Assembly: GCF_003967515.1 (NCBI RefSeq) | Contig: NZ_BIFQ01000001.1 | Location: 3,658,001-3,722,000, forward strand | Length of the DNA: 64,000 nucleotides | Direction: 5' to 3' | Source of the DNA: Dictyobacter aurantiacus | GTDB lineage: Bacteria; Chloroflexota; Ktedonobacteria; Ktedonobacterales; Ktedonobacteraceae | Part shown: positions 24,520-32,640 of the stretch, one piece after another | Position numbering within the stretch: the first letter of the stretch is position 1 | Layout: each line of letters begins with the position of its first letter | Made by a program: the position numbers and the translations under genes | Notes under the pieces: generated by a model | Database searches by the model: none | What the model was told of the DNA's origin: nothing | The model's input: the letters and a program-made list of their open reading frames with translations, nothing else

Positions 24520-25604
24520 CACTTGCGCTTGCGTTGGTACATAAGGCGGAGGGATTTTTCGTGGAGGCGGCGAATGGGCGGGTAATCGGGCTCAAGACGC
24601 CGGGCGCGTTCGGAGACGGCCGCCGCCTCGCGATAGCGTTCAAGGCGATAGAGCGTATCGGCCTTGAGCCATAAGAAGCGCACATTCGATGTATCCAGGG
24701 CGATCAGGTGGTCCAGCGCCTCGCTGGCCTCGCTGAACTGTCCCAGGCCGCGTAGGCTGCGCGCATAGTTCTCCCAGGCCAGCACGTTATCAGGTAGGAG
24801 CAGTGTCAGCTGATGCGACAGGGCCTTGAGCTCTTCATACATCTCCAGGGAGCGGAAGGCCTGTATGCCCAGGGTGAGCGTCTTGAGGTCCTGTGGGCTC
24901 AGGGCCAGCGCGCTGCGCACCAGGGGCACAACCTCGCGCATGCGACCAATACGACACAGGATCTCGCCTTTCATCTGCAGGGCGAAGAGTTGCTGGGCAT
25001 CGATCTCCAGGCTCCTGTCAAAAGCTTCTAGCGACTCGGCCAGCCGATTAAAGTTGAGCAAGGCTACCCCGTAGTTTGCCCAGGCGCGTGGATCTTCTGG
25101 CGCCTGTTCGATGGCTCGCTGAGCACTGCGTAGCGCCTCCGGAAACTTGCCCTGTATGAGCTGCAGGCCGCTACGGTTCACCCAGGCCAGTCCCAGGTTG
25201 GTATTGAGGAGCAGAGCCTGGTCATTGGCGACCGTCGCCTCAGAGATTCGCTCCAGTTTCTGGAGGGCGCGGGCCTTGTACGCCAGGGCCGGCGCGGAAT
25301 TCGGCTCGAACTCAAGAATCGTTTGCGCGGTCTCATAGAGATGCTCGAAACGATTCAAGCCGTCAGTGACTGCCGCCATGCCCAGCAACGCATCGCTATC
25401 CTGTGGTTCGTCCAGCAAAATCTTCAAAAAGGCTTCGGCGGCCTTTGGCCAATCTCTGGCGGCCAGGTAGGTATGGGCCGATTGCCGTAGCTGTTGTTTC
25501 GCTCCCATAGGCCCTTGTTGTTCCCGATTGGTGATCGTGGCTGTATTTTGTGCAGGAAGGGAGGCTGTGCCCTGCTCCCTCTCCTGTAACGTGTGCTCAT
25601 CCAA
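24519..25604 (-). CDS. Tetratricopeptide repeat protein
   Basis: 361 aa with about eight to nine TPR units from residue 40 onward, for example 'AEAFLKILLDEPQDSDALLG', 'ALRSAQRAIEQAPEDPRAWA' and 'SLEAFDRSLEIDAQQLFALQ'. There is no signal peptide or TM, so it is probably a cytoplasmic scaffold. ATG 25604 is the longest start; M33 (25508) with AAGGG upstream is an alternative that would remove a Gln/Thr-rich disordered head. Partner unknown. Confidence 0.85.
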   Translation of the reverse strand: MDEHTLQEREQGTASLPAQNTATITNREQQGPMGAKQQLRQSAHTYLAARDWPKAAEAFLKILLDEPQDSDALLGMAAVTDGLNRFEHLYETAQTILEFEPNSAPALAYKARALQKLERISEATVANDQALLLNTNLGLAWVNRSGLQLIQGKFPEALRSAQRAIEQAPEDPRAWANYGVALLNFNRLAESLEAFDRSLEIDAQQLFALQMKGEILCRIGRMREVVPLVRSALALSPQDLKTLTLGIQAFRSLEMYEELKALSHQLTLLLPDNVLAWENYARSLRGLGQFSEASEALDHLIALDTSNVRFLWLKADTLYRLERYREAAAVSERARRLEPDYPPIRRLHEKSLRLMYQRKRK

Positions 25605-26292
25605 TGTTTGGGCGCTCCATCTTCTGCTCGATTCGTGTCCCTATTATCTCATTATCGTCCGTGATGGGCAACCCCTTTGATATAGATTGGCTGAGTCGCT
25701 ATAATAGAAGACAAGCATATCCTTCTTAAAGAGTATTGTGAGGGCCGCTACCTGTACGGGCCTGAGTTCCATACAAAATTTTTACAAATCTCTGAAAGAT
25801 TTTTTATGGTCATACTATACAGTATAGACAAGAAAGTTTTCTTGCTATACCTCATTTGAGGTAAGATGTCAGGCATCCCAAAGATTCTTTGCCGCCTGCG
25901 GCGGCGGAGTGAGGAGAGAGGAAGGTTGGGGGACACCCCCAGCCCCCCGGCAGGAGGGCTGGCGGCCCTCCTGCACCACCCGCTGATGAAAGCGGGGATG
26001 CAAAGGACGAGCTCAAAGCCGGGGCAAGCCCGACACCTACGGGGCGGGGATGCAAGGGGCGGCAGCCCCTTGACTGGGGGCGCGGGGGCTGTGCCCCCGG
26101 TTCTCCCCTCTCTCCCCCGCCGCCCGCAGGGCGGCATTAAAGGGGTGCAGGGACCTCCCTGCTGAGGCTTCGCCTCAGATCTTTGGAACCCTTTGACTTT
26201 CTGCTGGATAGCTGGCAAGATAAAGATAAGGATGTTGTTGATGATGGTGGTAGTGGGTGGTTTGTACAGGGTAATGAGGAGGATATCTCAAA
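25605..26292. repeat. Intergenic region with small hairpins and a family 3 block containing a nested family 2 repeat
   Basis: 25810-25865 is AT-rich with three short inverted repeats (around CTATACAGTATAG, CAAGAAAGTTTTCTTG and ACCTCATTTGAGGT). 25885-26165 is a family 3 block (GCCGCCTGCGGCGGC, GTTGGGGGACACCCCC, GGCGGCAGCCCCTTG). A family 2 unit GCCGGGGCAAGCCCGACACC at 26018-26042 lies inside it, a nested insertion. The stretch 26220-26292 before htrA has the GAGGAGG ribosome site but no promoter I can define. Confidence 0.75.
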
Positions 26293-27891
26293 ATGAGGGA
26301 TTCAGATAATAATGATTTTAACAATATGAATGACGATAAGACGACACCATATCAGCCTGTGCCACATACGCCTGATCAGCAGCCCGATGGCAATTTGAGT
26401 TCCTATTCGCCTGCATCTCGCAGTGGTGGGTATCCGAATCGTGAGCAGAGCTACCAGGAATACATGCAGCCGAGCGTTTATCGCTCAGCGCCACCAGCTT
26501 CTCAGGGGCAGCCGATGGATAGTGGTTATCGTTCGTCGGTACCGTCATCATCGTATCCGTCTCAGCCGGCGGAAAGAAGCCCGTATGTGCCGTACTCTTC
26601 TTCATCGGCAACTACCGAGGAGGGGCGGCCACGAACGGAGTATCAGAATAATAGCTATCGGCAAAGTGGTTATGTACCAGGAGATAATAATGGGGCGCCG
26701 TTTGGACCTCCTCCTGGTAATCAGCCGGGTCCGAAGCGGAAGGGCAATGGGTTGCGTACCGGCGCCATAATGGCTCTGGCACTGGTGATGGCTTTGGTCT
26801 TTGGCGTTGGCCTCTTCGCGGGCTGGCAGTTTAGCCACACGGGTACCGCCAGTATCGCGCCGGGTTCGGCACCGAGCAGCACTGGCAATAGCAACTCGGG
26901 TCTGCAGCCTGGAACGGCGCCGCAGCCAACCGTGCCGGCCCTGACCAATAACAATATGCAGGCGGTGCGTGAAGCGGTGGTCTCCAAGACGCGTCCGGCC
27001 GTGGTGCAGATTACTGTGCAGACGCAGAAGGGGACGGCCCTGGGCTCGGGTGTGATTATCGACAAGCGTGGCTATATCGTGACCAACAATCACGTGGTTG
27101 ATGGTGTCACTACCGTTGACGAGGTCGTTCTTTCGGACGGCACCCGTATCCGGAACGCACAGGTCGTAGGTACCGATCCCGCCGATGACCTGGCGGTGAT
27201 CAAGATCAATCCGCCGACCAATATGGCTGTGATCTCGCTGGGCGATTCTTCACAGTTGCGCGTGGGACAAGATGTGCTGGCGATTGGTAATCCACTGGGC
27301 AACACCCAGACCGTGACCAATGGTATCGTGAGCGCCCTGGGACGTAATGTCAGCGAGGGCAATGGCGCGGTTATTCCGAACGCCATCCAGACGGATGCGC
27401 CGATCAACCCCGGCAATAGCGGTGGCGCTCTGGTCGATCTGCAGGGCAACCTGGTCGGTATTCCAACGTTGACCGCGGTTGACCCCGAATTTAACTCACC
27501 GGCCAACGGTGTGGGCTTCGCCATCCCATCCAATCGCGTCCAGTTTATCGCTACCCAACTGATCAACAACGGTCGCGTACAGCACACCGGTCGCGCTGCG
27601 ATCGGCATTAGCCCGACCGACGTTGACGCTACGTTGCAGATGCAGGATAACCTGGCCGTTGACCATGGTGTGTATGTATCCCGCCTGACACCGGGTGGGG
27701 CCGCTGAAAAAGCTGGCATTAAAGTCGGTGACGTCATCGTCCAGATCGACAATACAAACATCGATTCCACTCCATCGCTGGAAGATGCGCTGATCGCCAA
27801 GAATCCTGGTGATCGTGTGGTGGTCAAGTTCTATCGTGGTACGCAGCAAATGAGCGTCAATGCTACGCTGGGCGAGTTAAGCGCGGGCTAG
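26293..27891 (+). CDS. HtrA/DegP-type serine protease with PDZ domain, membrane-anchored
   Basis: 532 aa. Residues 1-150 are a disordered Pro/Ser/Tyr/Gln-rich cytoplasmic region; the TM is about 157-177; an outer linker follows. The trypsin-like domain (about 222-405) has H267 ('TNNHVVDG'), D299 ('ADDLAVIKI') and S376 ('NPGNSGGALVD'). A PDZ domain (about 430-525) has 'VSRLTPGGAAEKAGIKVGD'. It probably degrades or senses misfolded envelope proteins. GAGGAGG lies upstream of the ATG. It is followed by an intrinsic terminator at 27912-27946. Confidence 0.93.
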   Translation: MRDSDNNDFNNMNDDKTTPYQPVPHTPDQQPDGNLSSYSPASRSGGYPNREQSYQEYMQPSVYRSAPPASQGQPMDSGYRSSVPSSSYPSQPAERSPYVPYSSSSATTEEGRPRTEYQNNSYRQSGYVPGDNNGAPFGPPPGNQPGPKRKGNGLRTGAIMALALVMALVFGVGLFAGWQFSHTGTASIAPGSAPSSTGNSNSGLQPGTAPQPTVPALTNNNMQAVREAVVSKTRPAVVQITVQTQKGTALGSGVIIDKRGYIVTNNHVVDGVTTVDEVVLSDGTRIRNAQVVGTDPADDLAVIKINPPTNMAVISLGDSSQLRVGQDVLAIGNPLGNTQTVTNGIVSALGRNVSEGNGAVIPNAIQTDAPINPGNSGGALVDLQGNLVGIPTLTAVDPEFNSPANGVGFAIPSNRVQFIATQLINNGRVQHTGRAAIGISPTDVDATLQMQDNLAVDHGVYVSRLTPGGAAEKAGIKVGDVIVQIDNTNIDSTPSLEDALIAKNPGDRVVVKFYRGTQQMSVNATLGELSAG

Positions 27892-27911
27892 CATTTGTGA
27901 GCTCGGGTTCC

Positions 27912-27946
27912 AAAAAATCCCCCTTCATTGCGAAGGGGGATTTTTT
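27912..27946. terminator. Bidirectional intrinsic terminator after htrA
   Basis: AAAAAATCCCCCTT-cattgcg-AAGGGGGATTTTTT with perfect 14-bp arms including A and T runs on each side, between converging genes. It meets the classic criteria for rho-independent termination on both strands. Confidence 0.93.
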
Positions 27947-27952
27947 ATGCGT

Positions 27953-27980
27953 TTAATCAGATGCGAGATCCGAACCTATG
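27953..27980 (+). repeat. Family 2 repeat at gene 3' end
   Basis: TCAGATGCGAGATCCGA followed by ACCTATGG, a slightly degenerate family 2 unit. On the minus strand CCATAG provides the stop codon of the seven-TM gene. Confidence 0.7.
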
Positions 27981-28743
27981 GTTGGGTTACATGGGTGGAG
28001 GTACGTTTCGGCATCACGGTTGTTGCCTGGCGTGAGCGGCGGCTGGCCAGCAGGACGCCGATGAAAAGGACGATCCAGCCCAGGGCCATGATGAGCCAGA
28101 AGATAGAGACGATGCCGAGAAAGCGGGCCAGGGTGCCGGCGGCTCCGTTCAGGATGGCACCTATAAATATAAAGATATTGGCCCAGAGGATGTTGCTGGT
28201 TTTGGTGCCGCCCATGCTGGCCTGCCTGCGCAGCATCTTCCATCCCGAGATGAGCGCGACTCCGGCGACGGCGACTACTCCCAGGGTATTGAGCAGGATG
28301 GTCATGACCAGCCAGGGTCCTGGATTCAGGGTGCCGGTGCCAGGGGTGCCGGCGATATGGCTGAGCATGGGCATGTTGATAGTGGCGTCCAGCACAAAGG
28401 TGGCGGCGATCAGGCTGAGCAGCAGCAGGAAGCCAACGCAGGTGCGGGAGAAGCGCGGCTTACTGATCAGGGCGATGCTGCCCATGCCCAGCCAGGAAGG
28501 CATGATGGCGCCTCCCAGTGCGTAGTAAACGCGGAAGAAGTAGGTGCCCGACACCGAGGTTGGTCCCACCAGTAGCATGGCCATATAGGCCAACGTCGCT
28601 ATAAAGGCCATCAGCAGGGAGACGGACCAGTAGAGCTGATAGCTGCGCCGGCGTCCGATATACTGACGCAAGATGACGAAGGCAAATGCTCCGGTTACCA
28701 GCACATTGATGAGAGGCGGTACTAACAATAAAAATGTATTCAC
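27976..28743 (-). CDS. Seven-TM membrane protein of unknown function
   Basis: 255 aa with seven hydrophobic helices (about 5-24, 37-59, 66-92, 100-120, 145-168, 182-203 and 208-230) and a basic Arg/Thr C-terminal tail. The layout resembles seven-helix sensor-like membrane domains, but no catalytic or pigment-binding residues stand out. The stop TAG (27976-27978) is formed by the CCTATGG end of a family 2 repeat. Monocistronic on this strand. Function not assigned. Confidence 0.75.
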   Translation of the reverse strand: MNTFLLLVPPLINVLVTGAFAFVILRQYIGRRRSYQLYWSVSLLMAFIATLAYMAMLLVGPTSVSGTYFFRVYYALGGAIMPSWLGMGSIALISKPRFSRTCVGFLLLLSLIAATFVLDATINMPMLSHIAGTPGTGTLNPGPWLVMTILLNTLGVVAVAGVALISGWKMLRRQASMGGTKTSNILWANIFIFIGAILNGAAGTLARFLGIVSIFWLIMALGWIVLFIGVLLASRRSRQATTVMPKRTSTHVTQP

Positions 28744-28988
28744 GGGCTATCTCGTTTTCTGCAAGTTTGAGCTTATGATAACATAACATGGCGCATGGCA
28801 GCGCGTGCTGATCGGTTGCCATTCGCTAGCATGTCTCTTTGACTAGAATATTATAGTCAGAATATAGCATAAACTACGTTCTTCGGCAGTAGTACCTATG
28901 GCCCGCGACGTTCTGTTGTGGTACAAAAAGTGGCGCCCGGCACTTTTTTTGTTCCCCAACAGTAAGGATTATATGCAAAATGGTGGAT

Positions 28989-29225
28989 TTAGCAGAATCT
29001 GTGGCAATAGCGCTGGCTTCCATCCCATACGTCATTGGCGGAGCGAAATGAAGCTCGTTGTTCTGGAACCAGGCTGCCTCTGCGGAGAAGCGCGTGACAA
29101 TTATCCCGATGGAGTGTATTACGTGCCACAATGTCAGGAAATACATCTTGAATATAATAATATCTCCCCTCTTCAGTTCGAGCCATCCAGATACCCTCGG
29201 TTTGATCCAGCGTAGGAATAACCAT
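28989..29225 (-). CDS. Hypothetical protein, possibly a frameshifted remnant
   Basis: 78 aa, start ATG 29225 with GGAG about 10 bp upstream. The N-terminal 'MVIPTLDQTEGIWMARTEEG' then 'RYYYIQDVFPDI' looks protein-like, but the later part is not convincing. A second minus frame (28874-29146) reads plausibly ('AAWFQNNELHFAPPMTYG'), so a frameshift may have split one gene. No family recognised. The AT-rich setting and overlapping frames keep confidence low. Confidence 0.3.
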   Translation of the reverse strand: MVIPTLDQTEGIWMARTEEGRYYYIQDVFPDIVARNTLHRDNCHALLRRGSLVPEQRASFRSANDVWDGSQRYCHRFC

Positions 29226-29642
29226 AGGTCAAATTCTCCTTTTTATGTCTGACAGGGATGATCTTTTCGTAATTGAGAAATACTGAAGATTGTTTTCTAC
29301 GTTCAGGTAAAATACGCACTATATGGGAAGTGAAAGGAATGGCTTGATTGCAAGTGCAAAGGCATCGGGCAGATCTTATCTCTGAGTCGGCTTCTTAATT
29401 GTACTTAGTATATCATAAAAGCACCAGAAATACTAGCAATATAATAAATAAAGATATTTAAAAAATGCAAAATTTTGCGTTTTTATAAAAAATAGTGTAT
29501 ACTTAAAAAGTTACAAAAATATTATGATATATCGTATTTCCTCCATCAAGAAAACACTCAAACCGTATCTGAGATAATTGCTCGCGGCAAGTCACCAGAT
29601 ATTCTGTTGCTATCCTCCTAACAAGAGTGTTCTTTTGAAGAA

Positions 29643-29834
29643 GTGTCTGGTAGCCTTATCATATTGTCCCTTAATTTCTGCCCTTTGATACTTGCAAAAA
29701 AGTTTATCTGGAAAAAAACAGCGAAAAAATCAGAAATGTGCCTCCTGATCGTTCCCGAGTTTATCAAGAGAAGCCAGAACCAAAGAGACCGTAGGCTGAA
29801 AGCTATTTTACAGTTGTTGGAATATTGCGCGTAA
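29643..29834 (+). CDS. Weak hypothetical ORF, 63 aa
   Basis: GTG start with only a GAAGAA-like ribosome site. The N-terminal third is hydrophobic ('SLIILSLNFCPLILA'); the rest is Lys/Arg-rich ('KRSQNQRDRRLKAILQLLEY'). No family recognised. It is 39 bp upstream of the small TM gene. It may be a chance frame in AT-rich DNA. Confidence 0.22.
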   Translation: MSGSLIILSLNFCPLILAKKFIWKKTAKKSEMCLLIVPEFIKRSQNQRDRRLKAILQLLEYCA

Positions 29835-29873
29835 GCAGTCGTTCAGGAGCAGTTTTACAAAGGAGACCACCGA

Positions 29874-30005
29874 ATGATACAGCTTTTCATCTTATTGATA
29901 GCTCTAGTGGTCTGTCTATGTGTCTATGGTTTTGTCGTATATCGACGCAGGAGTGAGCAAAGGGAGAGAGACCGGAGGCGAAAGCAGTTTCATGATCGTG
30001 TTTAG
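29874..30005 (+). CDS. Small single-TM protein, 43 aa
   Basis: ATG 29874 follows a near-ideal AAAGGAG by 8 bp; TAG at 30003-30005. The peptide starts MIQLFILLIALVVCLCVYGF, a single TM helix (about residues 2-22), then a highly charged basic tail ('RRRSEQRERDRRRKQ'). By the positive-inside rule the tail is cytoplasmic. Such small proteins often bind larger membrane partners. The pentapeptide gene follows 117 bp later. Only the ribosome site and composition support it. Confidence 0.55.
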   Translation: MIQLFILLIALVVCLCVYGFVVYRRRSEQRERDRRRKQFHDRV

Positions 30006-30122
30006 CCTCTTCTACATATATAGGTGATCATGCGGTAATGCGTATGTTCTGCGCGTGATACCACATGTGGTAACTTGCCGTGTGCCATATCACGTACAGG
30101 GTGAATTGAGAAAGAGAAAGAG

Positions 30123-30569
30123 ATGCCGTACCAAACACCCTATGATCTTTTGATCTCCGGTAAAGCACAATGGAACACCTGGCGAAAAACGGACTATGAT
30201 GTGCAGGCGTTGGAGCCTGATCTCCATGAAAAAGATCTGCATGGCGAGAATCTTCAGAGCATTGATTTTCACCACGCTGACCTTACAGAGGCAAATCTGC
30301 AAAGCGCGGATTTACGGGGTGCTAATTTGCAGGATGCCGATCTGCGCCATGTTAATTTAAAAAATGCAAATCTGAGCCATGCAGATCTTCGAAAAGCCTG
30401 TTTGCGTGGCGCCGATCTCCGTGGCGCCGATCTTTCACACGCCAACCTTGCAGGTGCGGATTTTAGCAACGCGGACCTGCGTGGGGTATCTTTAGAGGGC
30501 GTCAACATCACAAAGACCATTTTTATCGATGCAAAACGTGATGCTATAGCAACTTCTCAGCGGCGCTAA
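30123..30569 (+). CDS. Pentapeptide repeat protein
   Basis: 148 aa. From residue 34 to about 128 it is made of A(D/N)LxX pentapeptides ('ADLTEANLQSADLRGANLQD', 'ADLRGADLSHANLAGADFSN'), roughly 19 units, predicting a right-handed quadrilateral beta-helix. Related proteins mimic DNA and protect gyrase (Qnr, MfpA), but many have other or unknown roles. Residues 1-33 are a non-repeat cap. No signal peptide. It ends just before a 27-bp perfect hairpin. Confidence 0.88.
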   Translation: MPYQTPYDLLISGKAQWNTWRKTDYDVQALEPDLHEKDLHGENLQSIDFHHADLTEANLQSADLRGANLQDADLRHVNLKNANLSHADLRKACLRGADLRGADLSHANLAGADFSNADLRGVSLEGVNITKTIFIDAKRDAIATSQRR

Positions 30570-30592
30570 TTCTAGTACGTTATGATGAGCCA

Positions 30593-30649
30593 GGGGCCAC
30601 AAATGCGGCGTGGCATCCATCGTGGATGCCACGCCGCATTTGTGGCCCC
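30593..30649. terminator. Perfect 27-bp hairpin between converging genes
   Basis: Arms 30593-30619 and 30623-30649 (beginning GGGGCCACAAATGCGG) are perfectly complementary with a 3-nt loop TCG. It lies 24 bp after the pentapeptide gene and 4 bp before the anti-sigma stop. No T-run follows on either strand, so it may block transcription or protect 3' ends rather than act as a standard terminator. Confidence 0.7.
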
Positions 30650-30653
30650 TCTA

Positions 30654-31433
30654 CTATCGCGAGCGGAAGCGGTATTTTTGTTTAAAGATGTAGAAGCCCA
30701 ACCCACCGATTATGAGTAGCAGGAGTCCCAGGCGCAGGCGGCCCGGCCCTTCATTGATGGCAAAGGTGTGAACGAGTGGATCCGACGGCTGTACGGTCTG
30801 TGTCTGTGGCGGTTGCGCGCCGACGGTGGATGGTTGGTGCTGCGTTCCCCCCGGTACGGTCCCACTCGCATGTGGACGGTTGTTTGGTTGCACGCTGGAA
30901 GGAGTCGCATGCCCGGTTGATGTGCTCTGGGCTTGCGGCCGGGAAATGCCACTGTTCGCGGTACCTGCTGAGGTATTGGATGCTCCACCTCCTCCAGATA
31001 GGGGTAGCTGTAGCGTCGAGAGCATGAAGCAGATGCCGACGACGGCGACCAGGCTGCTGACCAGGCGCAGGGCGGGATGCCAGCTACGCCTGGCGGAGGC
31101 GTCGCGTGCCGCGCGCTGCTGCAGTCGCGCTGGCAACGAAATGGGGGTGGGTGTGGCCGCCACTTCCTGTTGTGGCGCGGCGGCCGTTTCATCAATCTCG
31201 GGAACCTCCCATGAGATATCGGCGGGCAGGACGAATGAGCGCGGCAACTTCGGTGCCGGCAGTGAGCGCAACAACTGTACCGTCTGTCGCAGATCAGCAA
31301 ACTCCGATTGACACTGCTCACAGGCCCGCAGGTGCGCGCGATATATGGCTTCTTCTGGTTCTCCCGTGGAAAGCTGGTCGTCGAGCAAAGCCGAGAGTTC
31401 TTCTGTTGTCAGATGCCGATCAAGTTCAGACAC
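30654..31433 (-). CDS. Zinc-finger anti-sigma factor with two TM segments
   Basis: 259 aa. The N-terminal ZAS domain has 'TTEELSALLDDQL' and 'HLRACEQC' (H-x3-C-x2-C), predicted to bind zinc and the sigma factor. TM1 is at about 123-141 ('LVSSLVAVVGICFMLSTL'). A long Ser/Thr/Pro/Gln-rich outer linker follows, and TM2 is near the C-terminus ('GLLLLIIGGLGFYIF'), ending with a basic 'KQKYRFRSR'. The sigma gene is 17 bp upstream on the same strand. The linker is a plausible site for regulated proteolysis. Confidence 0.88.
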   Translation of the reverse strand: MSELDRHLTTEELSALLDDQLSTGEPEEAIYRAHLRACEQCQSEFADLRQTVQLLRSLPAPKLPRSFVLPADISWEVPEIDETAAAPQQEVAATPTPISLPARLQQRAARDASARRSWHPALRLVSSLVAVVGICFMLSTLQLPLSGGGGASNTSAGTANSGISRPQAQSTSTGHATPSSVQPNNRPHASGTVPGGTQHQPSTVGAQPPQTQTVQPSDPLVHTFAINEGPGRLRLGLLLLIIGGLGFYIFKQKYRFRSR

Positions 31434-31450
31434 GCGTATACTCCGTTAGA

Positions 31451-32089
31451 TTATCCATCACTATTAGAGAGACGATAATTCCGTGGTAAAAGTTCCCTGT
31501 GTTGTTGTAAATAGGTACGCAGACGGGCGCGACCACGCGAGATGCGTGAACGGACGGTCCCCATATTAGCCTGGATGGCCTGGGCGACCTCTTCGTAGGA
31601 GAGTCCCTGAATGTCGCACAGAACGACTGCCGTACGCTGCTCAAGCGGCAGCTCCTGCAGGCCTTGCTGAATGAGATCCTGCAGCTCCTGCGTCAACATA
31701 TATTCTTCGGGATTGCCCTCGGATCCGCTCGCGGTGAACGCATCCAGCGAACCGGCGGCATGTGGTTCCGTCTCGTCGGTGAGCAATTCGAGCGAGGCGG
31801 TAGGATGGCGTTGGATGCGACGCCAGTGGTCGCATGCCAGATTGGAACCGATGCGCAGTAGCCACGCGCGGAACGAAGCTCCCCCGCGATAAGTACGGAT
31901 GGCCCGGAATGCCGAGATAAACGCGTCCTGTGTCACGTCTGACGCCGTATCGTAATCGCCGAGCATGCGAAAGACAGTACTATACATCACCTGCTGGTAC
32001 TGCTCAATGAGCTGGTTAAATGCTTCGATGTCTCCTTGCTGGCTACGGGCGATGAGTTTCTCCTCTTCGTCTCGTGCAAGCTTATCCAT
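31451..32089 (-). CDS. ECF-family RNA polymerase sigma factor
   Basis: 212 aa. Region 2: 'IARSQQGDIEAFNQLIEQYQ', 'DVTQDAFISAFRAIRTYRGG' and 'FRAWLLRIGSNLACDHWRR'. Region 4: 'LPLEQRTAVVLCDIQGLSYE' and 'IQANMGTVRSRISRGRARLR'. It directs RNA polymerase to stress-type promoters when released by the adjacent anti-sigma factor, 17 bp downstream. A family 1 repeat (copy D) lies about 100 bp upstream in the sense of this gene. Confidence 0.95.
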   Translation of the reverse strand: MDKLARDEEEKLIARSQQGDIEAFNQLIEQYQQVMYSTVFRMLGDYDTASDVTQDAFISAFRAIRTYRGGASFRAWLLRIGSNLACDHWRRIQRHPTASLELLTDETEPHAAGSLDAFTASGSEGNPEEYMLTQELQDLIQQGLQELPLEQRTAVVLCDIQGLSYEEVAQAIQANMGTVRSRISRGRARLRTYLQQHRELLPRNYRLSNSDG

Positions 32090-32191
32090 GAGGCCCTCGC
32101 TTATTGCTATTTGCGCCAGTTTACCATATTTTACACGCCAAAGCTATTATTTTACCCGTTGAAATCGAGAGCGTGTCTTGCCTCGTCGTAT

Positions 32192-32340
32192 TGGGGCACG
32201 TGATCGCCCCCGCACGGGCGTCCGCGTGCGCGGCCGCACAGGTTTTTAATAATAGTGGTGCATGGGGTGGGGTGCGCATCCGCGCACCCCACCCCATGCA
32301 CCACTATTAAAATGTCTCTGAGCACCGCAGGTGTGAAAGC
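32192..32340 (-). repeat. Family 1 multi-hairpin repeat, copy D
   Basis: Inverted relative to the sequence, so it points to the sigma gene at 32089. The GC-rich module is at 32192-32235, the long hairpin has 28-bp perfect arms 32250-32277/32282-32309 with loop ATCC (core GTGGTGCATGGGGTGGGG), and the small hairpin GCACC-GCA-GGTGT is at about 32321-32333. Confidence 0.88.
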
Positions 32341-32465
32341 GGGGAGGCGCAGGAGGGGCTCGCCGCCCCTCCTGCCGGGGTTTGGGCGAGCATGCTGGGA
32401 GCATGCTCAAGTCCCCAAAATCCCTTCCATTCCCTCTCCCGGCCGCAGGCGGGGGAGATAAATTG
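32335..32465. repeat. Family 3 GC-rich repeat, short copy
   Basis: AAGCGGGGAGGCGCAGGAGG then CGCCCCTCCTGCCGGGG and a CCCCAAAATCCC...CTCCCGGCCGCAGGCGGGGGA stretch resemble family 3 units elsewhere in the window. With copy D it accounts for most of the 551-bp gap before citrate synthase; the last 170 bp (AT-richer) presumably hold its promoter. Confidence 0.6.
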
Positions 32466-32640
32466 TTAGCTGGCTGACACGACACTCTAGCTGTGACACG
32501 GTATAATAGCAACGAATAACAATTATGAACACACGTGTTTGCTTCGCTGTGGAAGCCTACATATGTATGAGCCGTTCGTATGGCCCAGGGGCGTGTTCTG
32601 CTAACACTAACGAAGCTGATATCTCGATGGAGGATCTGCT

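Larger units (their letters stand above)
28744..30122. other. AT-rich gene-poor island
   Basis: The roughly 1.4 kb between the seven-TM gene and the pentapeptide gene is clearly AT-richer than its surroundings, most strongly at 29380-29560. It lacks the family 1-3 repeats common elsewhere. Only short frames exist: a possible remnant at 28989-29225, a weak one at 29643-29834, and a credible 43-codon gene at 29874-30005. Composition suggests acquired or decaying DNA. Confidence 0.6.
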
